53,260 nucleotides of DNA, from positions 1 through 53,260 of the forward strand of contig JALOTA010000016.1 in assembly GCA_025458125.1 (NCBI GenBank), read 5' to 3'. Positions 44,840-53,260 of the stretch are shown one piece after another. Each line of letters opens with the position of its first letter. Position 1 is the first letter of the stretch. The notes under the pieces are model-generated. The model worked only from the letters and a program-made list of their open reading frames with translations. It did not search any database and was not told where the DNA came from. This stretch comes from Hyphomicrobium sp. (GTDB taxonomy: Bacteria; Pseudomonadota; Alphaproteobacteria; Rhizobiales; Hyphomicrobiaceae). Position numbers and translations under genes: made by a program.

Positions 44840-46285
44840 GTGAAGAAGCACAAGAAGCGCAAGTCTCAGTCACGCAGGCATAAAGCGGCCGCACCGCCGC
44901 TTCCGCTGGACGTATCGCGCAGCCATCTTCCTCCAGCCGCCAGAACCCACCACTCGCATCCCGCTCCTGGTTCGCCGTCTCGACTGAAACCAGCATTTGC
45001 GCTGAACGTCCTTCGACCCCTAAGCATCGGGAAGAGGCTGGCCGGGCTGACGGCTTCGCAGCGCGCCGATCTGACAATGCTCTCACTCCCGTTTCTGTTG
45101 ATCGGACTGAGCATCGCGGTAGCCCGCTGGACGGATGGCGACCTCTCAACCCGTCATCTCGCCACACCGGCACCCTTCGGCAAGCACGCACTGTTCGGGC
45201 TACCCCCGGCGCCGGCACCCGTTGTCGCGGCCACCCCGGACAGGCCGGTCGCTGCCCTTACGCTACCGCCGGGACAGCCGCATGCCGAGGTCCGGCAGAC
45301 CCCCGGTACAACGTCCACACAGGAACCTCGCTTCGACGCAGTGGAGATGGCTCGAACCACTGCACTGGAGACAGCGGCCCCGGTATCGGCCGGCCGCAGT
45401 TTGGCCGAAGCCGCTCCCGACGAAACGCGCGCCGAGAACGGCAAGCCAACCGGGCTCGCCGTGACCTCTGGTGAGGCACCTGCGGAAAGCCTGCAAACGG
45501 CCTCCCGCATCGAGGAGACCGCGCAACCGGCCGCCGGCCCCATCGAAATGCCGCCCACCAGTCCGCCGGCATCCGAAATCGCATCGCGCGACGTGCCGGG
45601 CGGCGTGGAGTCCTTGAGCGGGGCATCCTCGCAATGTGTGTTCGCTCCCAAGGCAGCGCCGGCGCGCGCACCTTTCGCCTGGAAAACGGCCGATCCGGAA
45701 AACTTCGGTCTCGCTCTTGCCGCGGCGGCACGCACCCAGCTCGAAGATTTTGTGATCTACAACGACCGATACACTCGGATGAAGTACCCGATGGGTGACG
45801 TCCACCCCATGTACGGGGTTTGCACGGATGTCATTATCCGTGCTTATCGCGCTCTTGGTGTCGATCTGCAGGAATTGGTGCAAACCACCAAAACCGGTTC
45901 TGGAGATCCCAATATCGATCATCGCCGGGTCGATACCTTGCGTAAATTTTTCTCCCGTTTCGGCGAAATTCTTCCCATTTCGACATTCGCAGAGGATTAC
46001 AGGCCGGGGGACATCGTAACGTATTGGCGCCCTCAAAACCGGCATTCACGGACCCATATTGCGATTGTCTCCGACCAGACCGCCCCCTCCGGACGGCCGC
46101 TCATTATTCACAACCGGGGCTGGGGACCTCAGCAGGAAGACGGGCTATTCGTCGATGAGATTACTGGCCATTACCGCTTCACCGGCATGAACGTGGCCGC
46201 CGTCGGCTCCAACAAGCAGGCAGCCAAGAGCGCTCGTAGCCTGGAAACATCGACGCTGCGCGATGTCGTAAAGGCCAGCCCCTAG
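44840..46285 (+). CDS. Membrane-anchored DUF1287 protein
   Basis: The 481-residue protein starts at GTG (44840). A basic Lys/Arg-rich N-terminus and a membrane helix (about 80-96) are followed by a long low-complexity, Pro/Ala/Thr-rich segment (about 105-290), then a C-terminal DUF1287 domain (about 300-455). The DUF1287 signature is visible: YPMGDVHPMYGVCTDVIIR with its cysteine, PNIDHRRVDTLRKFF, YRPGDIVTYW and HIAIVS. The fold is NlpC/P60-like, which suggests cell-wall hydrolysis or binding, but activity is not established. The topology places DUF1287 in the periplasm. Confidence 0.87.
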   Translation: MKKHKKRKSQSRRHKAAAPPLPLDVSRSHLPPAARTHHSHPAPGSPSRLKPAFALNVLRPLSIGKRLAGLTASQRADLTMLSLPFLLIGLSIAVARWTDGDLSTRHLATPAPFGKHALFGLPPAPAPVVAATPDRPVAALTLPPGQPHAEVRQTPGTTSTQEPRFDAVEMARTTALETAAPVSAGRSLAEAAPDETRAENGKPTGLAVTSGEAPAESLQTASRIEETAQPAAGPIEMPPTSPPASEIASRDVPGGVESLSGASSQCVFAPKAAPARAPFAWKTADPENFGLALAAAARTQLEDFVIYNDRYTRMKYPMGDVHPMYGVCTDVIIRAYRALGVDLQELVQTTKTGSGDPNIDHRRVDTLRKFFSRFGEILPISTFAEDYRPGDIVTYWRPQNRHSRTHIAIVSDQTAPSGRPLIIHNRGWGPQQEDGLFVDEITGHYRFTGMNVAAVGSNKQAAKSARSLETSTLRDVVKASP

Positions 46286-46382
46286 CGGCATGACCGGCCC
46301 ACCATCGAAAATTATTGAATCGCTCAAGTTTATTCTTGTGGAAAAAGCCGAATAGAGCGATTGTTAATTCATGCCCAAATTG

Positions 46383-46439
46383 CGCCGGCGAGCCCAAGCC
46401 GGCTTTTCCGCAATTGACCCGTTTTGCGCGGCAAAACGG
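46383..46439. repeat. Two stem-loops after the DUF1287 gene
   Basis: GCCGGC (46383-46388) can pair with GCCGGC (46398-46403), followed by TTTT, a terminator-like form for the DUF1287 gene. Just after, CCGTTTTG (46419-46426) and CAAAACGG (46432-46439) form a perfect 8-base stem with loop CGCGG. The AT-rich stretch 46310-46380 has no gene. Confidence 0.55.
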
Positions 46440-46466
46440 CTACCCGAATGAATTGGGTCGATTTTT

Positions 46467-46844
46467 ATGCGCACGCAACCTGGATACTGGGGATTCGTCT
46501 CAAAGGCGCGCGACGCGGTCCGGATGGTCCATGCGCGAGGGCGCTCCGGTCATCCGGAGGTCATGCAGGTTGCCGCGCCTCTACCATCACGCCGGTCCAT
46601 CGCTGAACAATGGGATCGCGTAGCCGCTATTCTGCTCGAGGCCCAGACGCGTGCCCGGCGGGCCCATGACCATCAGCTTTTGGCGGCAAGGCAGATCGAC
46701 GCCGCGACTTACGCTCTTCAGCGTCTTCGCGAGGAAGTCGCCCCGGCGCTGCACTTCACCGTCCCGCGGCCGCCTCGGCCCCCGCTGCTACCGACGTCCT
46801 TCCGGCGCGAGGAGTTCCGCCGCAGCGAACCGCTGGCGGCCTGA
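46467..46844 (+). CDS. Hypothetical protein
   Basis: The 125-residue protein from ATG 46467 begins MRTQPGYWGFVSKARDAVRM, is Arg/Ala-rich with a central helical segment (SIAEQWDRVAAILLEAQTRA, then LQRLREEVAP) and a Pro/Arg-rich end. No family is recognised, and no signal peptide or membrane helix is seen. It lies between the DUF1287 gene and rsmI on the same strand. Several overlapping frames exist here; this one has the most protein-like composition. Confidence 0.5.
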   Translation: MRTQPGYWGFVSKARDAVRMVHARGRSGHPEVMQVAAPLPSRRSIAEQWDRVAAILLEAQTRARRAHDHQLLAARQIDAATYALQRLREEVAPALHFTVPRPPRPPLLPTSFRREEFRRSEPLAA

Positions 46845-46929
46845 TCGTCCCTTTTCACCGGTGCCATAGGCTGGTATCGGCGAGAGAGACCGGCGGGCGG
46901 ACACCCTCGGGATCGAGGGCGTATAGCCG

Positions 46930-47865
46930 ATGAATTCGGACGACGAACAAGATTGGGCGACAACGCCTCAGAACGCCGGGCCCTTGTTCGACCGTGTCGC
47001 TGACGATCTCCGGCGGCAGTTCTCCGCCGACCTGCCGCCAGGGCTCTATATTGTGGCGACGCCGATCGGCAACCTCTCAGATATCACGCTGCGGGCTCTC
47101 GCCACCCTGGCCCGCGCCGACGTGATTTACTGCGAAGACACCCGCCACAGCCGTCACCTCCTGGCGCATTTCGGCATCTCGCGGCCGCTGCGCCCGTACC
47201 ATGAACACAACGCCGACGAGCAGCGCCCCCGCATCTTGGCCGATCTTGCCCGGCAAAGCCGCATTGCGCTCATCAGCGATGCAGGTACGCCGCTGATCTC
47301 GGACCCAGGCTTCAAACTCGTCCGCGACTGCATCGCCCAAGGTCACGCAGTGACGGCCATACCGGGCGCGAGTGCCATCCTGACGAGCCTTGCCGTCGCG
47401 GGCCTGCCGACGGATGCATTCATGTTTGCAGGCTTCCTGCCCCCGCGCACGGGAGCGCGGCAGAGCCGCATCTCCGAACTGGCGGCCATCCCGGCAACGC
47501 TGGTCTTCTTCGAGGCGCCCACGCGACTTGTCGAGACCCTGGGTGACCTTGCCGGTGGACTGGGCGACCGCCCGGCGGTTGTCGCCCGCGAGTTGACGAA
47601 ACTCCACGAAGAGGTGGCGCGCGGGAGCCTCTCCAACCTCGCAGAGGTGTATTCAGCAGCGCCGCCGAAAGGCGAGATCGTAGTCCTGGTTGCCGCCCCC
47701 GAGGAACAGAACGTGTCAGACGAGCAGATTACCGGCGCGCTGGCCCAGGCGCTCGACAATATGAGCCTGCGCGATGCAGCAAAAATCGTGGCCGACCGGT
47801 TCGCGGTTCCAAAGGCGCGGGTCTACGATCTCGGCCTGAAGATCAGATCCTCCGGCAGCCCATGA
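46930..47865 (+). CDS. rsmI: 16S rRNA (cytidine-2'-O)-methyltransferase RsmI
   Basis: The 311-residue tetrapyrrole-methylase-fold enzyme methylates C1402 of 16S rRNA. Seen: GLYIVATPIGNLSDITLRA (39-57), CEDTRHSRHLLAHFGI, ISDAGTPLISDPG and IPGASAILTSLAVAGLP. It is coupled to yraN by a 4-base ATGA overlap, and with yraN, gshB and comM makes a block often conserved in alphaproteobacteria. Confidence 0.95.
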   Translation: MNSDDEQDWATTPQNAGPLFDRVADDLRRQFSADLPPGLYIVATPIGNLSDITLRALATLARADVIYCEDTRHSRHLLAHFGISRPLRPYHEHNADEQRPRILADLARQSRIALISDAGTPLISDPGFKLVRDCIAQGHAVTAIPGASAILTSLAVAGLPTDAFMFAGFLPPRTGARQSRISELAAIPATLVFFEAPTRLVETLGDLAGGLGDRPAVVARELTKLHEEVARGSLSNLAEVYSAAPPKGEIVVLVAAPEEQNVSDEQITGALAQALDNMSLRDAAKIVADRFAVPKARVYDLGLKIRSSGSP

Positions 47866-48224
47866 CCGCCGGAACAGGCGATGCCCGTTATCGAACGGGG
47901 CTGCGCTCCGAGTGGCTGGCCGCCATGGCCCTGCGACTGCGTGGCTACAGGATTCTCGACAAACGCTGGAAGTCCGCCTCTGGCGAGATTGATCTCGTAG
48001 CGGTTCGCGGACGCCGTCTGGCATTCATCGAAGTCAAGCACCGCTCCGGCACGACCGACGAAGAAGCAGCCGCCGCGGTCGGAGACGCCCAGCGCCGGCG
48101 CACACGGCGCGCCGCCGAACTGTGGGTCGCGCGCCATCGCGCCTACCGGGAATACGAAATCGCTTTCCACCTCGTGCTGGTGGCGCCGCGCCGCTGGCCG
48201 AGGATCATCGAGGACGGTCTTTGA
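47862..48224 (+). CDS. yraN: YraN-family (UPF0102) endonuclease-like protein
   Basis: The 120-residue protein has the UPF0102 pattern of a restriction-endonuclease-like fold: GLRSEWLAAMALRLRGYRIL, then EIDLVAVRGRRLAFIEVKHRS with the E-x-K active-site segment. Members are small nuclease-like proteins of unclear biological role. The start overlaps the rsmI stop (ATGA). The pal gene converges on its end with 6 bases between. Confidence 0.92.
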   Translation: MTAGTGDARYRTGLRSEWLAAMALRLRGYRILDKRWKSASGEIDLVAVRGRRLAFIEVKHRSGTTDEEAAAAVGDAQRRRTRRAAELWVARHRAYREYEIAFHLVLVAPRRWPRIIEDGL

Positions 48225-48230
48225 GTAGTC

Positions 48231-48752
48231 TCAACGCGAACTGATCGCCGTCCCGCCGAGAACCGTCTGGGCGCGCCGGTTCTGCGACCAGCACGAGATG
48301 TCGTCGCACACGGCGACAGGCCGCTCCTTGCCGTAGGAGATCGTTCGCATCCGGGCGTGCGGAACACCCTGCTGTGCGAGGTAGTTACGCACCGACTGCG
48401 CCCGGCGAGCCCCCAGCGCGAGATTGTATTCGCGAGTTCCCCGTTCGTCGGCGTGGCCCTCCACCATGATCTGGTGTTGCGGGTACTGCTGCAGCCATTT
48501 CGCTTGCTGGATCAGCGTCTGCTCCGCCTCCGGGGTGAGGTCTGAGCTGTCGCTGGAGAAGTAGACCATGTCGCGGGCGCCCGACTTGAAGTCTTCCGGC
48601 GAGCCCGGCATCGCCCGCCCCTTGCCGAAGCCGCCGCTGCCATCCCCACCGAGCAGGCTGGCCGACCCGTTGCTGTCCGATTTGTTGGCGCAGGCACCAA
48701 GCAACAGGGCGCCGCCAGAAACGGCCAGAAGCATCGCAAACCGGGCAAACAT
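48231..48752 (-). CDS. pal: Peptidoglycan-associated outer-membrane lipoprotein (OmpA/Pal family)
   Basis: The protein has about 173 residues from the ATG at 48752. A lipoprotein signal peptide ends in lipobox LLGAC, so the protein is lipidated. An OmpA domain (about 60-165) has MVEGHADERGTREYNLALGARRA, the peptidoglycan-binding signature. Pal ties the outer membrane to peptidoglycan. tolQRAB is not in the window; this gene stands alone, minus strand, inside the rsmI-yraN-gshB-comM block. The open frame upstream to 48809 is not used. Confidence 0.93.
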   Translation of the reverse strand: MFARFAMLLAVSGGALLLGACANKSDSNGSASLLGGDGSGGFGKGRAMPGSPEDFKSGARDMVYFSSDSSDLTPEAEQTLIQQAKWLQQYPQHQIMVEGHADERGTREYNLALGARRAQSVRNYLAQQGVPHARMRTISYGKERPVAVCDDISCWSQNRRAQTVLGGTAISSR

Positions 48753-48896
48753 CACAAAAAGCTCCACGCAACGACAAGACATGCAACAAAGGGCTGCCGT
48801 GGTTAACAAAACGTGAAGGCCCTCGTGCGTACGTTGCGTTTCCCCGCCGCACCGTTATGGCTGTGACAGTCAAATTAGGCGCAGTGTAGGTGAGAC

Positions 48897-49847
48897 GTGG
48901 GCAAGACGCTGAAGATCGCATGTCAGATGGACCCCATCGACCGGATCGATATCCGGGGCGACTCGACCTTCGCCATTCTGCTCGAGGCGCGGCGGCGCGG
49001 ACACGAGATCTTCTACTACACACCCCAGAATCTGGCCCTGCACGGAAATCGGTTGCTTGCCCGTGGCGCCACGCTGGAGGTGTTCGACCGCATCGGCGAC
49101 CATTACGCTCTGTCGGACGAGCGCACAGTCGATCTACTGACTCGCAATGTGGTCCTTCTCCGCCAGGACCCGCCATTCGACATGGCCTACATCACGTCCA
49201 CGCATCTGCTCGAACGCATTCACCCGGAAACGCTGGTCGTCAACGACCCGGCTCAGGTCCGCAATGCGCCGGAGAAGATCTGGGTTCTCGATTTTCTCGA
49301 CCTGATGCCGCCGACCCTGGTCACACGTTCGCTTGCCGATGTTCAAAAATTCCGGGCCGAGTACGACGACATCATTCTGAAGCCTCTCTATGGCAACGGT
49401 GGCGCCAGCGTGTTTCGCATTAAGCCCGGAGATACCAACCTCGGTTCGCTGGTCGAACTCTTCCAGACCGTCTTCCGCGAGCCTTTCATGGTGCAGCAGT
49501 ACCGGCCCGAAGTCCGCAACGGCGACAAACGCATCATCCTGGTCGATGGTGAGGTCGCAGGCGCCATCAACCGGGTGCCTTCCGAAGGTGAAACCCGCTC
49601 AAATCTCCATGTCGGCGGCACGGCCCGGCAAACCGAACTCACCGAACGGGAACGCGAGATCTGCGCACGTCTGAAGCCCGAACTCCAGAAGAGGGGCCTG
49701 CTCTTCACCGGCATCGACGTGATCGGGGACTATCTGACGGAAATCAACGTCACGTCGCCGACCGGCATCCGCCAGGTCAAGGCGTTCGGCGGCAACGACA
49801 TCGCCGCCATGATCTGGGATGCGATCGAGAAGAAACGCGGCCGATAG
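48897..49847 (+). CDS. gshB: Glutathione synthetase
   Basis: The 316-residue ATP-grasp enzyme adds glycine to gamma-glutamylcysteine. Seen: [31 protein letters not shown] (ATP-grasp loop), [20 protein letters not shown] and [18 protein letters not shown] with its metal-binding Glu/Asn. The start is the GTG at 48897 ([12 protein letters not shown]). It is divergent from pal (144-base gap). Together with gloA, gloB and trxB it supports glutathione- and thioredoxin-based defence. Confidence 0.95.
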   Translation: MGKTLKIACQMDPIDRIDIRGDSTFAILLEARRRGHEIFYYTPQNLALHGNRLLARGATLEVFDRIGDHYALSDERTVDLLTRNVVLLRQDPPFDMAYITSTHLLERIHPETLVVNDPAQVRNAPEKIWVLDFLDLMPPTLVTRSLADVQKFRAEYDDIILKPLYGNGGASVFRIKPGDTNLGSLVELFQTVFREPFMVQQYRPEVRNGDKRIILVDGEVAGAINRVPSEGETRSNLHVGGTARQTELTEREREICARLKPELQKRGLLFTGIDVIGDYLTEINVTSPTGIRQVKAFGGNDIAAMIWDAIEKKRGR

Positions 49848-49903
49848 CGACGGATCGGGCGTGGTCGACCGTTTCACCCCTGGAGTGAGGGGAGTGGGCG
49901 TTA

Positions 49904-51430
49904 ATGTATAGCCAGATCGCGACGTTGGCATTCGTTGGGGTGGAAGCACGCGCCGTCGAGGTTCAGGTCCGGATCACACCGGGCAACCCCGCGTTCCATA
50001 TCGTCGGCCTGGCCGACAAAGCCGTCGCGGAAAGCCGCGAGCGCGTCCGCAACGCCCTCCATTCCGTCGGCCTCGGCCTTCCCTACAAGCACCTGACAGT
50101 CAATCTGGCGCCGGCTGATCTTCCCAAGGAAGGCAGCCACTACGATCTCGCCATCGTTATCGGCCTGCTCGTCGCGATGGGGGTGATCTCGCCGGAAGCC
50201 GTCTCGGGTTATGCGGCCATCGGCGAACTGGCACTCGACGGATCGATCCGCGCCGTTCCCGGTGCCCTTCCTGCCGCCATCGGGGCGAACGCGCTCGGCA
50301 AAGGTCTGATCTGTCCCGAACCGTGTGGCCCGGAGGCTGCGTGGGCGGGTGAGAACGTCGATGTTCTCGCCGCGCCGCATCTCCTGTCCCTCGTCAATCA
50401 CTTCAAGGGTCTGCTGACGCTCCCACGCCCGAAACCGAGCCTTGAGCGCTCGGACAAACCCCTCCCCGATCTAAAGGACGTGCGCGGCCAGGAAAGCGCC
50501 AAGAGGGCCCTCGAAGTCGCAGCCGCCGGCGGTCACAACCTGCTCATGGTCGGACCTCCCGGCTCCGGGAAGTCCATGCTGGCAGCCAGATTGCCCTCGA
50601 TATTGCCTCCGCTGACACCGGAAGAGATGCTCGAAGTCTCGATGGTGCACTCCCTCGCCGGTGAACTCATGGGCGGCAAGCTCTGCATCGACCGGCCGTT
50701 CCGCGCCCCCCACCATTCCGCCAGCATGGCCGCACTCGTCGGAGGCGGCTCTCGTCCGAAACCGGGCGAAGCCAGCCTCGCGCATCTCGGCGTGCTCTTC
50801 CTCGACGAACTTCCCGAATATCAGCCCAATGTCCTCGATGCGTTACGCCAACCGCTCGAGACCGGCGAGATCGTCGTCGCCCGCGCCAACCACCGCATTC
50901 TCTACCCGGCCCGCATTCAGCTGATCGCCGCCATGAACCCGTGCAAGTGCGGCGGCGGGCCCGGCATGACCTGCCGGCGGGGACCCCGGTGCGCATCGGA
51001 ATATCAGGCCCGGGTCTCCGGACCGATGATGGATCGTGTCGACCTGCATATCGAGGTTCCGGCGGTCACGGCAGCAGATCTCGTACTCCCGGCTGCAACC
51101 GAGGGCAGCCGCGAAGTGCGCACCCGCGTGATTGCGGCCCGCGATCGTCAGCGCGCGAGACTGGCTGCCAAGGGAGCAAAGGGGGTTCGCACCAATGCAG
51201 AATTGACCGGACAGCTACTCGACGAGTTCGCAGCACCCGACGCCGCCGGGCAGACGCTGTTGCGGCAAGCGGCGGAAACCATGAAGCTGTCAGCGCGTGG
51301 CTACCATCGCGTGCTCAGGGTTGCTCGTACGCTAGCCGACCTCGATGCCTGCGATGACGTCGGCAGGCTTCACATTGCCGAGGCGCTCTCCTACCGGGGA
51401 GAGGCCTTGCGCGAACGCTCCGTCGCGTGA
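49904..51430 (+). CDS. comM: ComM/YifB Mg-chelatase-like AAA+ ATPase
   Basis: The 508-residue protein has the ComM N-terminal domain (VEARAVEVQVRITPGNPAF, IVGLADKAVAESRERVRNAL) and an AAA+ module with Walker A GPPGSGKS and LFLDELPEYQ. A four-cysteine segment (CKCGGGPGMTC then RRGPRC) is present in the expected place. ComM is a helicase involved in branch migration during natural transformation. It ends the rsmI-yraN-gshB-comM set. No competence genes are in the window. Confidence 0.94.
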   Translation: MYSQIATLAFVGVEARAVEVQVRITPGNPAFHIVGLADKAVAESRERVRNALHSVGLGLPYKHLTVNLAPADLPKEGSHYDLAIVIGLLVAMGVISPEAVSGYAAIGELALDGSIRAVPGALPAAIGANALGKGLICPEPCGPEAAWAGENVDVLAAPHLLSLVNHFKGLLTLPRPKPSLERSDKPLPDLKDVRGQESAKRALEVAAAGGHNLLMVGPPGSGKSMLAARLPSILPPLTPEEMLEVSMVHSLAGELMGGKLCIDRPFRAPHHSASMAALVGGGSRPKPGEASLAHLGVLFLDELPEYQPNVLDALRQPLETGEIVVARANHRILYPARIQLIAAMNPCKCGGGPGMTCRRGPRCASEYQARVSGPMMDRVDLHIEVPAVTAADLVLPAATEGSREVRTRVIAARDRQRARLAAKGAKGVRTNAELTGQLLDEFAAPDAAGQTLLRQAAETMKLSARGYHRVLRVARTLADLDACDDVGRLHIAEALSYRGEALRERSVA

Positions 51431-51478
51431 TGCCGGCGTCACTCGTGGCTCATGTGAAGCCGGGCCTGCACGCCGCAC

Positions 51479-52534
51479 TTATTCAGCCAGCACCGGCCGG
51501 GTCGCGGCGGGGCCGTTCCGGGTCTTCCACAAGGAGACTGCAATGCCGCCAAGCAGGATTGAGACGGTAATGCCAAGACTGATCGCCGGATCGATCTTGC
51601 CGATGAACTGCTGCACGAAGATCTTGCTGCCCACGTAGACCAGAACCAGCGACAGCGCATACTTCAGGTAATGGAAGCGATGCACCATCGCGGCCAGCAC
51701 GAAATAGAGCGAGCGAAGGCCGAGAATCGCGAAGATGTTCGACGTATAGACGATGAACGGATCCTGCGTGATCGAGAAGATCGCGGGCACCGAGTCGACG
51801 GCGAAGATCAGGTCGGCAAATTCGATCAGAACGAGGGCCACGAACAACGGCGTCGCCCAGCGAACGATCTTGCCGGTCTTCGGATCGGGCTCATTGACGA
51901 AGAATTTCTCGCCGTGAATTTTGTCCGTTATGCGCATGCGTGAGCGCATGAACCTGAGAACGGCGTTGTTCGCGATATCCGGCTTCTCGTCGGCCATGAT
52001 GAACATCTTGACGCCGGTAAAGACGAGGAACGCCGAGAACACGTACAGAATCCAGTCGAACTGGTGAATCAGGGCCGCGCCCAGCCCGATCATGATCGCA
52101 CGCAGCAGGATCACACCGAGAATGCCGTAGAAAAGCACGCGGTGCTGGTACTGAGGAGGAATGGCGAAATAGGAAAAGATCATCGCCATGACGAAGACGT
52201 TGTCGAACGCCAGCGTCTGCTCAATGACCCATCCCGTGAGGTAGAGCTCCCAGGCGATCCAGGCTCGCGCCTTGTCGCCGGCGGCATTGACGATGTCGTC
52301 GTCCAGCGATGTCGCAAATCCGTTATAATAGAGCCACCAGACCACGCCCGAGAAAGCGACGCCAAGCGCCATGCACGCGCCGGCAAGGAGCATGCTCTCT
52401 TTCAGCGAAGGCTCGTGCGCCTCGCCATGCAGCAGACCGAGGTCGATGGCCAGGATGGTCAGCACGATCCCAAGAAAGGCAAGCCAGACCCAGACAGGCA
52501 TACCCAGAAAGAGCGTGCCAAGAATTTCCAACAC
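51479..52534 (-). CDS. TerC-family membrane protein
   Basis: The 351-residue protein starts at GTG (52534) and has about nine hydrophobic helices. The TerC family marks are present: LYLTGWVIEQTLAFDNVFV near residues 100-118 and LIEFADLIFAVDSVPAIF near 236-253, with conserved acidic residues in the helices. TerC/Alx proteins are linked to tellurium resistance and manganese export. I looked for a yybP-ykoY Mn2+ riboswitch upstream (52535-52833) and found no convincing match. It is on the opposite strand to comM. Confidence 0.92.
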   Translation of the reverse strand: MLEILGTLFLGMPVWVWLAFLGIVLTILAIDLGLLHGEAHEPSLKESMLLAGACMALGVAFSGVVWWLYYNGFATSLDDDIVNAAGDKARAWIAWELYLTGWVIEQTLAFDNVFVMAMIFSYFAIPPQYQHRVLFYGILGVILLRAIMIGLGAALIHQFDWILYVFSAFLVFTGVKMFIMADEKPDIANNAVLRFMRSRMRITDKIHGEKFFVNEPDPKTGKIVRWATPLFVALVLIEFADLIFAVDSVPAIFSITQDPFIVYTSNIFAILGLRSLYFVLAAMVHRFHYLKYALSLVLVYVGSKIFVQQFIGKIDPAISLGITVSILLGGIAVSLWKTRNGPAATRPVLAE

Positions 52535-52758
52535 GGTGAACCACTCCAGCCTGCCGCCCCACTTTGCTCAACGTGGGAGTGTGCCCAGTCGACTTCAAGG
52601 GCAAAGCACCGTGTTCGGTCCATTGTGTCGGGCAGGCCTCATTTGATGAGGGACAGCCTCACGCGCTGCAGTCCGCGAAGTGCGGTTGCCAGGAACGCCG
52701 GGCTTATCGGCGGCACCGCGCGAGTATGGCCGGGTGAATAGTCACGCAGCCCGTTCAA

Positions 52759-52775
52759 ACTGTTTTGAAAACAGT
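52759..52775. repeat. 17-base perfect palindrome between terC and the MipA-family gene
   Basis: ACTGTTTT (52759-52766) and AAAACAGT (52768-52775) form a perfect palindrome around a single base. It lies 225 bases upstream of terC and 59 bases after the MipA-family stop. It could be an operator for terC or a weak hairpin. No gene is seen in the rest of 52535-52833. Confidence 0.6.
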
Positions 52776-52833
52776 CTCAAGGCGGACCGCACGGGTTGTC
52801 CACCCGGTACAAGAATAGAGCCGGCGAGCCGGA

Positions 52834-53260
52834 TCAGCGGTCGATGGTGAACTTGTAAGTCAGGCCGAGACCACCGAAGAACTGGTTCTCGCTCTCGACG
52901 ATCGGGCTGTCGGCTGCGTCGCCGATGAGCCGGGAGTACTGGCCGATGACCTTGAGGTTCCACCGGTCTGTAAGGGGCACGTCGGCATTGAGGCCGATGT
53001 AGACGTCCTTGACGCCGGAATCGGCATTGTACTCGTCCAGCGACGAGTTCAGCGCCTGAGTGGGATTGACGGAGAAAAACGCATCCATGTAGTCGTCATC
53101 GGCCCAGGTCGCGCCGATCTGGCCGATGAAGCGGATACCATACCACTCGGTGGCAGGGGCTTCGGCGCCGAAGCGCAGCAGACCGCCCGTTTCGTCGCCC
53201 GTCACCTGGTTGCTGTAGGACAGGAACGGCGTAACCCATCCAAGCCGGTAAGCCGCATAG
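52834..53260 (-). CDS. MipA/OmpV-family outer-membrane protein, C-terminal part (cut by window edge)
   Basis: The coding frame continues past the right edge; 141 residues are seen in the window. The C-terminus matches the MipA/OmpV (MltA-interacting protein) family: AYRLGWVTPFLSY near the visible start, then DDDYMDAFFSVNPTQALNSS and VKDVYIGLNADVPL, ending in LGLTYKFTIDR with a terminal aromatic-rich strand typical of a beta-barrel. These proteins sit in the outer membrane and may act as scaffolds or porins. The N-terminus and signal peptide lie outside the window. Confidence 0.85.
   Translation of the reverse strand, partial: YAAYRLGWVTPFLSYSNQVTGDETGGLLRFGAEAPATEWYGIRFIGQIGATWADDDYMDAFFSVNPTQALNSSLDEYNADSGVKDVYIGLNADVPLTDRWNLKVIGQYSRLIGDAADSPIVESENQFFGGLGLTYKFTIDR

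Noticed and set aside
52535-52833. A yybP-ykoY Mn2+ riboswitch upstream of terC.
   Set aside because: Some short segments resemble the class, but I could not match the conserved loops or closing helix.
53000-53205. GTG at 53205 as the start of a short 123-residue gene at the right edge.
   Set aside because: The same frame continues upstream to the window edge with MipA-like sequence (AYRLGWVTPFLSY), so this is an internal codon of a gene cut by the edge.

Overview
The window looks like chromosomal core sequence from an alphaproteobacterium, most likely of the order Hyphomicrobiales (Rhizobiales). Support for this comes from GC-rich coding sequence, a SAM-II riboswitch before metX-metW, a phaR / phaAB locus, hslVU placed head-to-head with hisB, msrPQ, DUF2244 and DUF2628 genes, and the rsmI-yraN-gshB-comM block. 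I cannot name the genus. I saw no tRNA, rRNA, CRISPR array, phage module or insertion sequence.

Layout. 1-5.7 kb holds tyrC (cut by the left edge) and hisC, head-to-head with a riboswitch-controlled metX-metW pair, then a methyltransferase, gloB and a DUF985 cupin. 5.9-12.5 kb has a NYN-LOTUS RNA-biology protein, the polyhydroxybutyrate locus (phaA, phaB and divergent phaR) and a degenerate-GGDEF/EAL protein. 12.6-19.7 kb has a small membrane protein, rpmF, mtgA, ispA with a damaged 5' end, hisH, DUF2628, hisB and hslVU. 19.7-31.8 kb has a SulP transporter, msrB, msrQ-msrP, proB-proA, a YnfA-like protein, a TetR/MFS pair with two matching operators, hisF with an apparent internal deletion, nth, DUF2244, gloA and leuD. 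31.8-40.4 kb has two unrelated HExxH metallopeptidase candidates, an alpha/beta hydrolase, trxB, two divergent PepSY genes with a PhoPQ-like two-component system, an SMP-30-like beta-propeller and a LysR regulator. 40.7-53.3 kb has leuC, a pair formed by an ICMT-like membrane methyltransferase and a FeeM-like N-acyl amino acid synthase, gluQ, a membrane-anchored DUF1287 protein, rsmI, yraN, an isolated pal, gshB, comM, terC, and a MipA/OmpV outer-membrane protein cut by the right edge.

The genes support amino-acid synthesis (His, Met, Pro, Leu, Tyr), carbon storage, thiol and oxidative-stress defence (gloA, gloB, gshB, trxB, msrB, msrPQ), envelope maintenance and signalling. The points most worth a second look are the FeeM-like/ICMT pair as a possible small-molecule signal pathway, the apparent lesions in hisF and ispA, the NYN-LOTUS protein, the SAM-II riboswitch followed by an intrinsic terminator, and several regulatory repeats. 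Functions are read from motifs and known families; no database search was possible.
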